Assembly: GCA_030037215.1 (NCBI GenBank)
Contig: JASHRS010000308.1
Location: 1-61,948 of the forward strand
Direction: 5' to 3'
Source of the DNA: Silvibacterium sp.
Lineage (GTDB): Bacteria > Acidobacteriota > Terriglobia > Terriglobales > Acidobacteriaceae
DNA length: 61,948 bases
Program-made: the position numbers and the translations under genes
The notes under the pieces: generated by a model
Seen by the model: only the letters and a program-made list of their open reading frames with translations
The model's database searches: none
Told to the model about the DNA's origin: nothing
Shown here: one piece after another, positions 8,932 through 18,196 of the stretch
How the letters are laid out: each line of letters opens with the position of its first letter
How positions within the stretch are numbered: the first letter of the stretch is position 1

Positions 8932-9496
8932 TTCGCCCTCTCCCCCTTGAGGCAAATATCCTGGTGAAACACAATGGTTCTTACTACTCCGCCCTGGATT
9001 AGCACAGTACGGTTATTGATCCGATTTGTTGATCGCTGATTTGTTGAAGAAGCCTCTGACCTCGGTTCGTTTCTATCAGGTGTCCGGTTCCACTCCGATC
9101 CCCTGGAGGACCTCCAGGGCAACCACGCGGTGCTCGCCATATCGTTCTATTAGCTCCTGCTGCACCAGATCGAACTCCTGCTGAACAACGCAGACCAGTG
9201 GAAAATGCTACCGAACCTGCCAGGCTTGCAGACACTCTTGCTTCCTTGATCGAATCGAAGAAGTTGTTATTCCGAACAATGGCACCTGGCAATCGCCCGT
9301 GGGAAAGCGATTTTTCGCTGCTCGGCCCGCCACTTTATCTACGGGTCCTGAACAGCGGTTAGTGCCACGTGCCCTCCGGCTCAATCAGCATATACTTCTT
9401 TATCTATCGGAACCACATATATTTAGCTCTGCCTCCAAATCGCTGCACGCGCGCATTGAGGGATAGTGGCCGGCTTGCCTGCACGTGACCCTACCG
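8932..9496. other. 565-base gap inside the exopolysaccharide cluster
   Basis: No supported gene. A short minus-strand frame (8999-9292) has no recognisable family. Two structures stand out: a perfect 19-base palindrome CCCTGGAGGACCTCCAGGG at 9101-9119 and a direct repeat of GATTTGTTGA at 9023-9032 and 9039-9048. AT-rich sequence near 9388-9425 could hold a promoter for the transferase gene or simply be spacer. Confidence 0.5.
9101..9119. promoter_or_regulatory. Perfect 19-bp palindrome, possible operator
   Basis: Nine-base arms CCCTGGAGG and CCTCCAGGG around a single A. The near-absence of a loop makes an RNA hairpin terminator unlikely and a dimeric protein site on DNA more likely. It lies 170 bases upstream of the undecaprenyl-phosphate transferase start. 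No regulator gene is adjacent, so this is only a candidate. Confidence 0.3.
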
Positions 9497-10624
9497 CTAT
9501 ACGGTGACGCTGGCGTGGCACCTGTGCCTGGACGTGAACGCGAGTAGTACTTCTTCATATGCTGTCAGCACCTGTTCCTGTTTGAAGGTCTCACCGTACC
9601 GCGAGCGGCTCGCTTCCCCCATAGCCTGAAGTTGATCGGGATTCGCATCGAGTTCATCGAGGATTGCGCCTAGGTCGTCGGCACCCCGGAAATAACGTGC
9701 CGCCGGTCCTGCCACCCAGCGGTTGAACCGGTTATCGTGCGCTATCACGGCATTTCCCGCAGCCAGCGATTCCACAAGAGAAGGATTGGTTCCGCCCACT
9801 CGATGTCCATGAACGTAAGCGCGCGCATAAAACCGCAGAGTACGCACAATATCACGATCAAAGATCGCGCCCAGGAATCTGACCTCCTCTCCGGCCGCGT
9901 CCAGCACTTTGCGTTGAAAGCTGGTCGTCGCTGTGCGGGAGTATTTACCCAGCACCACTAATGGCGTCCTGTTCTTGCGTCGGGAAAAAGCCTGCACGAT
10001 TTCAAGAATCGAGTTTTCGGGCTCTGGCCTGGCGATCAGCAAGTAATAACCCCCCGGTTCCAGCCCATAAGGCTCAATCAACCCCACTGGTGCCGAATAC
10101 ACTGGATAGGCTCCGTATGGAATGATGGTGATCTTCCTCGAGGACGTGTGTCGTTCTAGGTGCTTCTTAATTTCCGGATGGTCAGCAATGAGATGATTCG
10201 CTACGCGGGCGCCCGCCCATTCATTGAACCAGAACCAGGCCCGAGCTGGGAACGACCATTTCGCCCGTTTCCACTCGATCCCGTCCATATTCATCAGATT
10301 TGGCATGCGCCTGAGCCGATACCATGCGTTGAAGACGCCTGTGTTGTAACCGAGCGTAAGCACGACTCCGTTTTCATGTATCGAATGCCTGACGGCGCCC
10401 CAGTCGAAGAAAATAGTTCCCAGCGGGCCTTCGCCCGCAGGGATATGGATCCGACGTATTCCCTGCCACATATCTTCGTGGAATTGCTCTTTGCGCTCTG
10501 CCTGGCAGTACACAGTCACGTCATGCCCGCGATCTCGCAGGAAGAGCGAAAGGTCCTGGGCAAATGTTTCAAAACCACTATGTTTGGAAGGGATTCCGCG
10601 AGTTCCCAGAATCAGAGCGTGCAT
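9497..10624 (-). CDS. Glycosyltransferase family 4 with DUF1972 domain (rhamnosyltransferase-like)
   Basis: A 375-residue cytoplasmic GT-B glycosyltransferase. It opens with ALILGTRGIPSKHSGFETF, the hallmark of the DUF1972 N-terminal domain found in bacterial rhamnosyltransferase-like enzymes. NMDGIEWKRAKW and NHLIADHPEIKKHL follow, and the C-terminal half has the donor-binding region with VGGTNPSLVESLAAGNAVIAHDN. It would add one sugar to the lipid-linked repeat unit. The ATG at 10624 has GGGAA about 6 bases upstream. It follows the beta-helix gene with a 52-base gap and belongs to the minus-strand exopolysaccharide operon. Confidence 0.9.
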   Translation of the reverse strand: MHALILGTRGIPSKHSGFETFAQDLSLFLRDRGHDVTVYCQAERKEQFHEDMWQGIRRIHIPAGEGPLGTIFFDWGAVRHSIHENGVVLTLGYNTGVFNAWYRLRRMPNLMNMDGIEWKRAKWSFPARAWFWFNEWAGARVANHLIADHPEIKKHLERHTSSRKITIIPYGAYPVYSAPVGLIEPYGLEPGGYYLLIARPEPENSILEIVQAFSRRKNRTPLVVLGKYSRTATTSFQRKVLDAAGEEVRFLGAIFDRDIVRTLRFYARAYVHGHRVGGTNPSLVESLAAGNAVIAHDNRFNRWVAGPAARYFRGADDLGAILDELDANPDQLQAMGEASRSRYGETFKQEQVLTAYEEVLLAFTSRHRCHASVTV

Positions 10625-10676
10625 TTACGTTCCCTAACCGTACACTACTTTCTTGTCGTTAAATGCTCTAGTTCCT

Positions 10677-12134
10677 CTAAATCGCGCCGTGAGGTCTCAG
10701 TGGCAGCCAGCCCGACATTTCGCTCAGCATGAAGGCTGCGCCTCCAAAATTCGGTATCTTACGAACACGAATCTGGTTGTAACTGTTCGGTGCAGCTCCC
10801 CTCAAATTGATGGGAACGCCACCGATGGACAAAGATCCGCTCGGCGTAAACGTTGAATTCGCGAGCATCACAATCGTGATTTCCTGCCCATCCAAATAGT
10901 TCTTCGGCTCTACCGATAATTGACCCTGGCCATTCCATTCCCTGAAGAAGGTATCTACACAGAAGTGCGCATCCGGATTGCCGGCCGTCATAACATATTC
11001 CCCCTGCTCAGGCACGCAGCGCAGTCCTGTGGTGTTGCCAGGCGTCCAAAGGAACGATTTATTGATGCCTCCGCTGGGATTTCCTACCTGAGCACGAAGT
11101 ACAGCGGCCTTATTGGAGGTGTCAACGTCGAAAAATCCGTTCTGTCTTACTCCGGCCATCGCCGGGTATTCAATCCGAGTACCGCTCGTGTTTTTCAACA
11201 CGATCCCAGTACTTTGAAGATTATGGTTGTTCCCGCGCATGGCGATGTCTCGAATCATCAGATTGTCGTCTCCATCAGCGGAGATATCGACCGTATTATT
11301 TTCGAAGTGGTGCCCTCGAATCGTAGTTCGGGTAGTCTGACGCAGCCTTATGCCGATATCACTTACCTGGATCACAGTCCCACCTTCAATTACCATCTCA
11401 GTCACAAGATCCAGACTTTTGTCAGAACCGTCGAGAAAGATCCCGGTGCCACACCCCTGAACGGCAAAGTCACGCAGCGTCAGACAAGCGGCAGCCGATT
11501 GTGCAAGCAGGCCTGTTCCCAGGGAGAGCAGCTCAATATTCTCCATATGCATCAGCCAGTTGAGCTTGGGCAGATGAATTCCCATACAGTTCAGTGACTT
11601 GTTTCCCCCATCGATCACGATATTGCGGAGACAGACCATGTACCGAGCCTGTGGCAAAGAGAAATAAGTGACGTTTGAACGGTTCAGGCGATTGATCGCG
11701 TATAACCCTTCGATATACATCCGCCGGGCTTGCGCAGGACTGTTTTGAGCATTGTCTTCTGTGCGGAAAACAATCTGGTTATCGTTCAACGGATATACAA
11801 CAGTATTCGCGCCGAATACCATCTGCTTATTGGGCCGAAGCAGAATCGGGCCAAGCCCGTATTCCGGCTCCGGGAAATCGATTCGGGGAGCTCTGCTGTC
11901 CAGCGCAGCTTGTACCTTTTCAGTAAGCGAGCTTCCCGGAAAATCGGACGGCTGTGCGCCGAGCGAAGTGGAAGCCGCGCTCTGCCCCTCTCCTTCACCC
12001 GCGCTTCCGGCTTTTCCATCAACTCCCTCGTCAGCGGCTTTCCGTGTTGCGGTCAACGCTTTTGCAGCCAACGCTGACCCAAGAAGCGTCGTGCTTCCTA
12101 AAATAAAATCGCGACGGCCTTTGTAATTCGACAT
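10677..12134 (-). CDS. Tat-exported right-handed beta-helix protein (pectate-lyase-like fold), in exopolysaccharide operon
   Basis: A 485-residue exported protein. The N-terminus GRRDFILGSTTLLGSALAA is a twin-arginine-type signal. A low-complexity Ala/Gly/Ser/Glu linker runs to about residue 70. From about 80 to 320 there are short repeating strands with Asn and Gly turns (for example IVIDGGNKSLNCMGIHL, LIRDIAMRGNNHNLQSTGIVL), as expected of a parallel beta-helix of the pectate-lyase superfamily. The ribosome binding site AGGAGG, 7 bases before the ATG, is the best in the cluster. Placed between two glycosyltransferase genes, it may modify or cleave the nascent polymer in the periplasm, as lyases and epimerases do elsewhere. 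No catalytic residues could be assigned. Confidence 0.7.
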   Translation of the reverse strand: MSNYKGRRDFILGSTTLLGSALAAKALTATRKAADEGVDGKAGSAGEGEGQSAASTSLGAQPSDFPGSSLTEKVQAALDSRAPRIDFPEPEYGLGPILLRPNKQMVFGANTVVYPLNDNQIVFRTEDNAQNSPAQARRMYIEGLYAINRLNRSNVTYFSLPQARYMVCLRNIVIDGGNKSLNCMGIHLPKLNWLMHMENIELLSLGTGLLAQSAAACLTLRDFAVQGCGTGIFLDGSDKSLDLVTEMVIEGGTVIQVSDIGIRLRQTTRTTIRGHHFENNTVDISADGDDNLMIRDIAMRGNNHNLQSTGIVLKNTSGTRIEYPAMAGVRQNGFFDVDTSNKAAVLRAQVGNPSGGINKSFLWTPGNTTGLRCVPEQGEYVMTAGNPDAHFCVDTFFREWNGQGQLSVEPKNYLDGQEITIVMLANSTFTPSGSLSIGGVPINLRGAAPNSYNQIRVRKIPNFGGAAFMLSEMSGWLPLRPHGAI

Positions 12135-12176
12135 CTCGCTACCTCCTGAGACTCGTGAAGACGACTTTTAACCTGA

Positions 12177-13331
12177 TTAAGCGGCAGCAGTATCTGACAT
12201 TTTCATCACTTCTTGCAATATATCCGCAATCGCTGTCTCCCAGAAGACGGCTGGCGAGCTTCCTGCTGCCGTTGCCAGCGCCGTCCGAATCTCGGAATTT
12301 GCGCCTCTTCTTGTGAATTCCAACAACTGCTCATCTGAAAGCTCTGGATAATACTCAACGTATTGCGAAAAGTCCTCTTCGATGTCATTAAAGTGTCGAG
12401 ACAGTAATACGGGCTTTCCAGAGAGAATATATTGAAAAAACTTGATCGGAGATTCGTCGTGTGTCCTGTCGCTCAGATATGGAATTAGTCCGACATTGAA
12501 CTTCTGAATCAGTGCAGGTGAGTCTGCCGCGGAAAAGCCTCCATGCATCGTCACTCCTTTGATGGAAGCCAATTGAGCAGCCGTTACTTTGTGATAAACA
12601 TGCCCGCAGATCAGCGTCTTCAGGCCGAGAGATGCACAGCGTCTGATGAAGGCCACGTCGAACTTATCCGTGATAAACCCCAGGAACCCAAGATCGTATT
12701 CAGTGTAGTCCGATAATGCCGGGCTTCCCCAGGCTTCCCGCAGCAACCTGTTGGCTATTACACGCGCATTCGTAAAGCCCTCGATGCACTGCCGTGTAAC
12801 GCCGGTAACGACATCGGCATGGTCTTTTACAAAAGCATACTTTGCGCTCGTCAGTTCCCGCTCAATGGCATCGTACATATTATGCTTTGTAAAGTTATCG
12901 ATCATGTCGTACCAGTATAGGAGCCCCTTCCGGCCACCCACTGGCGGTTGATAGGTTGGATGAAAATCCAGCAAGACCTTCCTGCATTCTGGAAGCTCAT
13001 CTGCCGTCCACATTGAGAGACCGTCTTCATTCAGCCTGAAGGACCGCGGGGTCCATTTTCTACGCATGGTCAGCTGGCCAATCATGTTCCAGTCAACTCT
13101 CTTGTGCCGCCGCAGTTTCGATCCATTGGCCCGCGGCCAGAATAATCGGGCCACAGCTTCCTGGATCGTATCCGGCCGCTCGAACCACACGACTCGCTTC
13201 ACGCGATCAAGAGATGCCAGCGCACGGATCATCATCAGGTCGCGCACCGTGCAACCGAATCTCCGCTCGAATGCCTCCTTTCGGTAGGAAATAATGGCAA
13301 GGTCTACGCCGACTTCTTTTTCTAATGACAT
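12177..13331 (-). CDS. Glycosyltransferase of the exopolysaccharide cluster (GT1/GT4-like)
   Basis: A 384-residue cytoplasmic protein. The best family sign is the C-terminal stretch VGLIPYLSDRTHDESPIKFFQYILSGKPVLLS near 275-310, the donor-sugar site seen in GT-B enzymes (family 1/4 style), and LKTLICGHVYHKVTAAQL before it. The N-terminal half is weakly conserved and lacks a classic Gly-rich opening, so the exact family is uncertain. ATG at 13331 has AAAGAGAGAG immediately upstream. It sits between the polymerase gene and the beta-helix gene and most likely adds a sugar to the repeat unit. Confidence 0.72.
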   Translation of the reverse strand: MSLEKEVGVDLAIISYRKEAFERRFGCTVRDLMMIRALASLDRVKRVVWFERPDTIQEAVARLFWPRANGSKLRRHKRVDWNMIGQLTMRRKWTPRSFRLNEDGLSMWTADELPECRKVLLDFHPTYQPPVGGRKGLLYWYDMIDNFTKHNMYDAIERELTSAKYAFVKDHADVVTGVTRQCIEGFTNARVIANRLLREAWGSPALSDYTEYDLGFLGFITDKFDVAFIRRCASLGLKTLICGHVYHKVTAAQLASIKGVTMHGGFSAADSPALIQKFNVGLIPYLSDRTHDESPIKFFQYILSGKPVLLSRHFNDIEEDFSQYVEYYPELSDEQLLEFTRRGANSEIRTALATAAGSSPAVFWETAIADILQEVMKMSDTAAA

Positions 13332-13418
13332 ACTCTCTCTTTAGCCACAACCGAACGATAAACCAACTTTGCATCAGAGTTACCGCTGGCTGCCTCCCGC
13401 AGTCCAGCTCATGATTCA

Positions 13419-14774
13419 TCAAGGCAAACCTGACCCCTTTGTAACCGAGACCCTCGGCGACCACGCTACTGCCCGAGTCGCGGGTAATAAAGCCTGTCTG
13501 CCGACAGCCGGTTTCCGAGAGGACTCGGCTTCTTCTACAGAAGTCGGGCGCATATTTAAATACATTCCAAGCCCCAACCCTACATAAATAATGATTGGCC
13601 AGGTCTCGACAGAGGTAATCATCAGCCCCGATATGACCAGAATCAATATCATCGATTTCAGGACCGGTCTTTCATCGCCTCCATTTCGCACCGCTCGCGT
13701 AAAGATAAGCACTCCAAAAATGATCATCACGAGCCCAAACGGAAAACCCACTTCAAAAACATACTTGGTGAAGATGTTGTGCGGCTCGACCCATACTGCT
13801 CCGCACGCTGCGAATACATCCCCAAGCGCACTCCCGGCGCTGCCTGGGCCGAAGCCGAAAAATAGCCCATACCAGTGGTGGGACATATACGTTGAAAATC
13901 CGGTATACGAAGCGCCGCGGTTAAGGAACCGTTGATCTCCGGTGGTTTCTTCGAGAATTCCACGGAAGAAATCTCCATCCACCAGAATCGTCACCAGTAG
14001 TGCCACAACTCCTCCGCCGAACATTAAGAATTTTCCCGCTGGCCCAGCTTTCTGAGCCAGCCCATATAGCGTGATCAAGACAAAGATCAGCAAAAAGGTG
14101 CGGGTGAAGGCCGCATAACAAGCCCAGGCCGCGGTCAGGTAGAGTACCAGCCGCAGCCAAAGCGGAATCCTTCGATAGCAGAGTGCATAAGCACAAAGAA
14201 CGCAGGCAGCCATCCCGACATGGAATCCGGACGAAAGAAAACTGATAGCGCGAAATCGTCCATTGAAATAATTTGTGTAGTAATTGGCAGACTGATCAGA
14301 CAGTAGCAGCATGTCATAAGCGGAAAAGGCAAAGTACTGCTTGATCGCGTACAGGCATACATAGAAAAGGGAAATAATAATCGCAAAGTGAACGCGGCTG
14401 CGATGCTTGAGCGCGATTCCCGAGCCAGCTGCCAAGGCCACAAAGATCATTACGGTTTTTCTTAGGCCGAGCAGCGCCGTCGAGTAATCCGGGAACTTGT
14501 GAACCGCCAGCGGATAAAGAAGCAGGTATGCCGTCAGTAGAATCGTCATCGCGGCGAGTTGTGTAAAGTCCAGCGCTGCTGTTACCAGAAAAATGCAGAT
14601 GACGCATGCGTCGCAGAGGGACATCAACGCATGGCCCAGCGTAGGATTGACCCCTCTCACGCCCGAGGCAAGCGGACTGAAAAGAATAATCCCCACCAAG
14701 ACATTTACAAGCCATGCGGGTAGGCTTGACGGATGCTTAGGGGAAGGTGCGACCTGATGACGAGACTTTTGCAT
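13419..14774 (-). CDS. O-antigen ligase/polymerase-like membrane protein (Wzy-type)
   Basis: A 451-residue polytopic membrane protein with about 10-12 hydrophobic segments and a large periplasmic loop around residues 270-350. That loop includes TGFSTYMSHHWYGLFFGFGPGSAG and WVEPHNIFTKYVFEVGFPFGL, a pattern typical of the O-antigen ligase/polymerase family (HN-x-F/Y-T/K near the end of the loop). In this cluster it should polymerise the lipid-linked repeat units in the periplasm. Start is ATG 14774 or the adjacent GTG 14777; the ribosome binding site is poor for both. It is followed closely by a glycosyltransferase gene. Confidence 0.85.
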   Translation of the reverse strand: MQKSRHQVAPSPKHPSSLPAWLVNVLVGIILFSPLASGVRGVNPTLGHALMSLCDACVICIFLVTAALDFTQLAAMTILLTAYLLLYPLAVHKFPDYSTALLGLRKTVMIFVALAAGSGIALKHRSRVHFAIIISLFYVCLYAIKQYFAFSAYDMLLLSDQSANYYTNYFNGRFRAISFLSSGFHVGMAACVLCAYALCYRRIPLWLRLVLYLTAAWACYAAFTRTFLLIFVLITLYGLAQKAGPAGKFLMFGGGVVALLVTILVDGDFFRGILEETTGDQRFLNRGASYTGFSTYMSHHWYGLFFGFGPGSAGSALGDVFAACGAVWVEPHNIFTKYVFEVGFPFGLVMIIFGVLIFTRAVRNGGDERPVLKSMILILVISGLMITSVETWPIIIYVGLGLGMYLNMRPTSVEEAESSRKPAVGRQALLPATRAVAWSPRVSVTKGSGLP

Positions 14775-14859
14775 CACCTGACGTTACCGATTGGTCCGAG
14801 AATCACTGCAATAGCCTCCGCCGCTGGTAATGAATACGAAGCACATCAATCTCCTGACA

Positions 14860-15867
14860 TCAGGGCAGCGGGAAATTAGGATTGACTCCAAGGCGCTCAT
14901 GCTCTGCATCTGCGATAGATCGCAGGAGCAGCCTGCGCCGCTCGCCGGCACGGTGCCGGATTGCCAAAAGCCATATCACCATCAGGCAGATCCTGCGGTT
15001 CAGTCTGCGGACGGCAGGCGATGTTGTCATGTCCCGCTTCTCAAAATAGGTGAAGTTACGGCAATTGTAATAGGCGCGAACATCGCTGTCCCCGCACAGT
15101 AGTGCCTCCAACCCTGATCCGTAGCGGGACCGCAGGTTCCACGAGTTCTCAAGGTCGGCAAGGGTCGCCGTGGTGATCAACCAGATCTTTCCACCCGCTC
15201 GCGTAACGCGATGAGAGAATTCATAGTCATCACCATAAAGAACCAGCCGCCGATCGGGCACTCCATGCCTGGCGATCAGGCTGCGGTGAAAGTACATCCC
15301 GCCATAAGGCGCCACTACCCTTTCAATCCTCCATGGGATGCGATCCTGCCTCGCATCCGTTCCACTTTTTCGCCGCATACGTCGCCAAAGCTTCGCAGGA
15401 GCATCTGCAAGGTGAAAGCACAGAAACGCATTACAGCGGAGCGTTGTCTGTTTGCCGGAAACGACCTCCGCACTATTCAGCTGCTGGTGCTCTTTTCTCA
15501 TGCCAACCACGATCAGGTTGTCGACAGGCGTCTCCATTACTGCCTGCCCATGTGCTTTTTGCAAAGCCGCGAGCGTGCCTGCATGCAGCACGTTATCATC
15601 ATCCAAAAGCAGAATGTGTTCCGCTCCTGCTTCGAGAGCCGCTTCTATCCCCACCGCAAATCCATTGGCTGATCCAGAATTCTTTGGCAGGGAAATAACC
15701 TGAACACGGTCGCCGAAAACCCGTGCGGTGCATTCGGCAATCAGCTCCTTAGATCCGTTATTCACCACAACCGCCCGCTCACAGCCTTCACGAAAGCCCG
15801 AGTCAAGACACTGGCGGAGCAGCTCCAGCCGTTTCCCGTAAGTCACGGTAACCAGCGTGGTGGTCAT
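14860..15867 (-). CDS. Glycosyltransferase family 2
   Basis: A 335-residue GT-A glycosyltransferase. It starts TTTLVTVTYGKRLELLRQCLDS, with AVVVNNGSKE (about 34-43) and the metal-binding LLLDDDNVLH (about 86-95); these are standard GT2 nucleotide-sugar-binding elements. The layout resembles rhamnosyl- and galactofuranosyl-type GT2 enzymes. GAGGAAAG stands about 7 bases before ATG 15867. It is the fourth gene of the exopolysaccharide operon, after the flippase. Confidence 0.9.
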   Translation of the reverse strand: MTTTLVTVTYGKRLELLRQCLDSGFREGCERAVVVNNGSKELIAECTARVFGDRVQVISLPKNSGSANGFAVGIEAALEAGAEHILLLDDDNVLHAGTLAALQKAHGQAVMETPVDNLIVVGMRKEHQQLNSAEVVSGKQTTLRCNAFLCFHLADAPAKLWRRMRRKSGTDARQDRIPWRIERVVAPYGGMYFHRSLIARHGVPDRRLVLYGDDYEFSHRVTRAGGKIWLITTATLADLENSWNLRSRYGSGLEALLCGDSDVRAYYNCRNFTYFEKRDMTTSPAVRRLNRRICLMVIWLLAIRHRAGERRRLLLRSIADAEHERLGVNPNFPLP

Positions 15868-15927
15868 AATCTTCTTTCCTCAAGACTCGCGTCTCGACTC
15901 GTATTGTCAATCGCCCTGCTTAGCATC

Positions 15928-17229
15928 TCAAACACTGCGCCTTAGCATAAGAAGCCGCAACAAGCTCCAATTCATAACTCCAAGAGCCCCATCGGTTATC
16001 AGGCTCGACCACGCTGCTCCATGCCATCCGTGGCTGGGAATAAGCCAAAGATTCAGAAAGAAGTTCAGACCAGCGGCGATCACCTGGGCTCCAGTACGGT
16101 AATTCTGCAGACCAGCTCCCGTCAGAGACGACCCTGTCATCTGATGCACGCTTCTGAAAATCGGGATCAGGCACAGCCAGCGCAGAGCCGCTACACTGCT
16201 CAGGAATCCGTGCCCCAGAATAAGCGGGATCAGTGGCGATGCGAAAAACAAGACAATAGCTGCGGCCAGCGAGAGCGGTACAGCCCGCTTCAACAGCCGA
16301 TGCGACAGCTCCGACGCTGACCCCAGTCCCGCAGCTCCGCGCTGGAAAAATCGGGGAAGCGCAGCATCGCGAATCGACAGGATCGGCAGTGTGGCAATAT
16401 CCACTGCTCGATATGCCATTGTATAGATGCCGTTCGCCAGATTCATACCATAGTGGCTGAGCATCGTCTTGTCGATGTCGTTGTAGACCGAGCTGGTTGA
16501 TACGGCGAAAGAGTATCCGAAACCCTCGATGCCATGCTTCCAGAACAGGCGCGGACGCGGACGCGGCGGCCCGCAAAGCACCGTCGCGGCAATGACCGCG
16601 GCGACGGCAACCGCGAAGGAGACCGCAGTGGTGGCAATCATCCATTGAAATGCCGTGGCATGGTGCAGAGTTAACAACATCGTCACCGCGGTCAGGGCGC
16701 GTACAACGTTCGTCAGGAGATTGAGGATGGCAGTGATTCGAAGCTTTTCAAAGGCTTGAAAAACACGCCCCGATTCCAGCGTGAGCTGCGCGCACAGACA
16801 GTTGGCGAATGCGGCCAGCGCTACCAGATGAGCGCTCGATGGATTTAGCAGGTGTCGGCCAAGAAGGTGAAGGCCGAAAATCAGCAGCCCACCCATAGTT
16901 GACGTGACCAGCACTACGTTTCCCCAATACGCCTTGGACTGGCTATGGTCGAGCGAGACATAGCGCAGAAACACAGTGCCTGTCCCTAGCGGGCTGTAGG
17001 GAGCTGCCAGGTTGGTAAAGGCATATGCGCCGGCAAAGATTCCGAATTCCACAGCTCCAAGCAGGTGCGCCAGAACCACGAAATAGATGGCTTGGGAGAC
17101 AACGCCGATTCCCTGTCCGGCCATCATCCATCCGGCATTTCGCGCTATGGCGCTGCGACGGATCTTTGCGTATTCCTGAGCAAGCTTGCTTCCTATAGCG
17201 GTCATCATAGATGAATCTGTAAGAGTCAT
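15928..17229 (-). CDS. Wzx-like polysaccharide flippase
   Basis: A 433-residue membrane protein of the MATE-like polysaccharide transporter family, with 12-14 hydrophobic helices. The opening ARNAGWMMAGQGIGVVSQAIYFVVLAHLLG (about 29-58) is the typical first helix pair of Wzx/RfbX proteins. It should flip the undecaprenyl-linked repeat unit to the periplasmic face. No clear Shine-Dalgarno lies before ATG 17229; an alternative ATG eight codons in is no better. It lies between the export gene and the first glycosyltransferase gene, as usual in Wzx/Wzy systems. Confidence 0.88.
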   Translation of the reverse strand: MTLTDSSMMTAIGSKLAQEYAKIRRSAIARNAGWMMAGQGIGVVSQAIYFVVLAHLLGAVEFGIFAGAYAFTNLAAPYSPLGTGTVFLRYVSLDHSQSKAYWGNVVLVTSTMGGLLIFGLHLLGRHLLNPSSAHLVALAAFANCLCAQLTLESGRVFQAFEKLRITAILNLLTNVVRALTAVTMLLTLHHATAFQWMIATTAVSFAVAVAAVIAATVLCGPPRPRPRLFWKHGIEGFGYSFAVSTSSVYNDIDKTMLSHYGMNLANGIYTMAYRAVDIATLPILSIRDAALPRFFQRGAAGLGSASELSHRLLKRAVPLSLAAAIVLFFASPLIPLILGHGFLSSVAALRWLCLIPIFRSVHQMTGSSLTGAGLQNYRTGAQVIAAGLNFFLNLWLIPSHGWHGAAWSSLITDGALGVMNWSLLRLLMLRRSV

Positions 17230-17311
17230 CGGCTGAGATGAACCGGACTATCTTCCGTTGATCGTCGGCGTAACAACGGCTCTTAAAACATCCGGTCGCT
17301 CACGTTACATT

Positions 17312-18196
17312 TCAGAACCGGTAGACTGCTGCGGAGGCTGCTGCGGAGGCGAGGCCCGCCGCACCAAGCGCGAAATTCCGGAGATAGCTGAAAGGCACAT
17401 AAATAATGTCATTCGCCTGCAAGGGCATGTCTGGCTTTTTGCCTTTCTGCATATCGCTCAACGGCAAAGGCGTTTCGATATAGCCGGCTTCCGTCTTGCG
17501 GATAAGCTTGGCGTGCGACGGGACGGCTGTGTGGTTCGTACCGCCGGCCCTGGCCACCAATTCCAGAACGGTGAGCTGGGCTTCATTATTGGTCATGGTG
17601 TATCCGCCCGGCATCTTTACGTCGCCTAGCACATACGCAATCCCAGCTTTGGGCACAATAACAGTATCCCCGGGATTGACCTTGACTGCGGTATCCAGTG
17701 AAACTCCTGCATCATTGGAAACGAAGTAAGGTATTTTCTCCTTCGTTCCTTTTCGCTCGATCAGAATTTTGCGGTCTGCCAGCTCCGTCAGCCCGCCTGC
17801 CATTGAGAGAACATCAAGAACAGATCGAGGCGTTTCGATTACATAGGTGCCCGGTACCTTTACCTGCCCCAGAATGGAAACCTTTTGTGTGGCGTACTCA
17901 GCCACCGTCACAAGAACATGGGGCTTCAGAAGAATGTGATTGTGCACCAGCACCTCTTCGATTACCCGTGCGGCCCCGCTGGGTGTCAAACCCGCAACCC
18001 TAACCTTGCCGCCCATAATCAATTGCAGATTCCCGTCGTCGGTGACGCGCCCGGTTTGCTCCAGCTCAGGAGTATCGAACACCTGCACATGGAGCAGGTC
18101 ACCCGGGCCGATCAAGAGGCTTTCGGAACTCTGCGCAAATGCAACACCGGTGCACAATAGCAAGAGCCAGGACAGGATCCACTTATTTCTTTTCAT
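17312..18196 (-). CDS. Polysaccharide export protein, Wza-like with SLBB domains
   Basis: A 294-residue exported protein. I use ATG 18196 (MKRNKWILSWLLLLC) rather than the longer frame from 18238, because it gives a proper signal peptide ending AFAQ and has GTGAGGG just upstream. A polysaccharide biosynthesis/export domain (LLIGPGDLLHVQVFDTPEL, about 27-45) is followed by two SLBB-type segments (KVSILGQVKVPGTYVI and AYVLGDVKMPGGYTM). The C-terminal hydrophobic stretch FALGAAGLASAAASAAVYRF resembles the outer-membrane-spanning helix of Wza, but no lipobox is visible. The gene overlaps the Wzc gene by 14 bases, so the pair is translationally coupled. Confidence 0.88.
   Translation of the reverse strand: MKRNKWILSWLLLLCTGVAFAQSSESLLIGPGDLLHVQVFDTPELEQTGRVTDDGNLQLIMGGKVRVAGLTPSGAARVIEEVLVHNHILLKPHVLVTVAEYATQKVSILGQVKVPGTYVIETPRSVLDVLSMAGGLTELADRKILIERKGTKEKIPYFVSNDAGVSLDTAVKVNPGDTVIVPKAGIAYVLGDVKMPGGYTMTNNEAQLTVLELVARAGGTNHTAVPSHAKLIRKTEAGYIETPLPLSDMQKGKKPDMPLQANDIIYVPFSYLRNFALGAAGLASAAASAAVYRF

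Noticed and set aside
8999-9292. 97-residue minus-strand frame in the exopolysaccharide gap
   Set aside because: Composition and sequence match no family and there is no ribosome binding site; likely a chance open frame.
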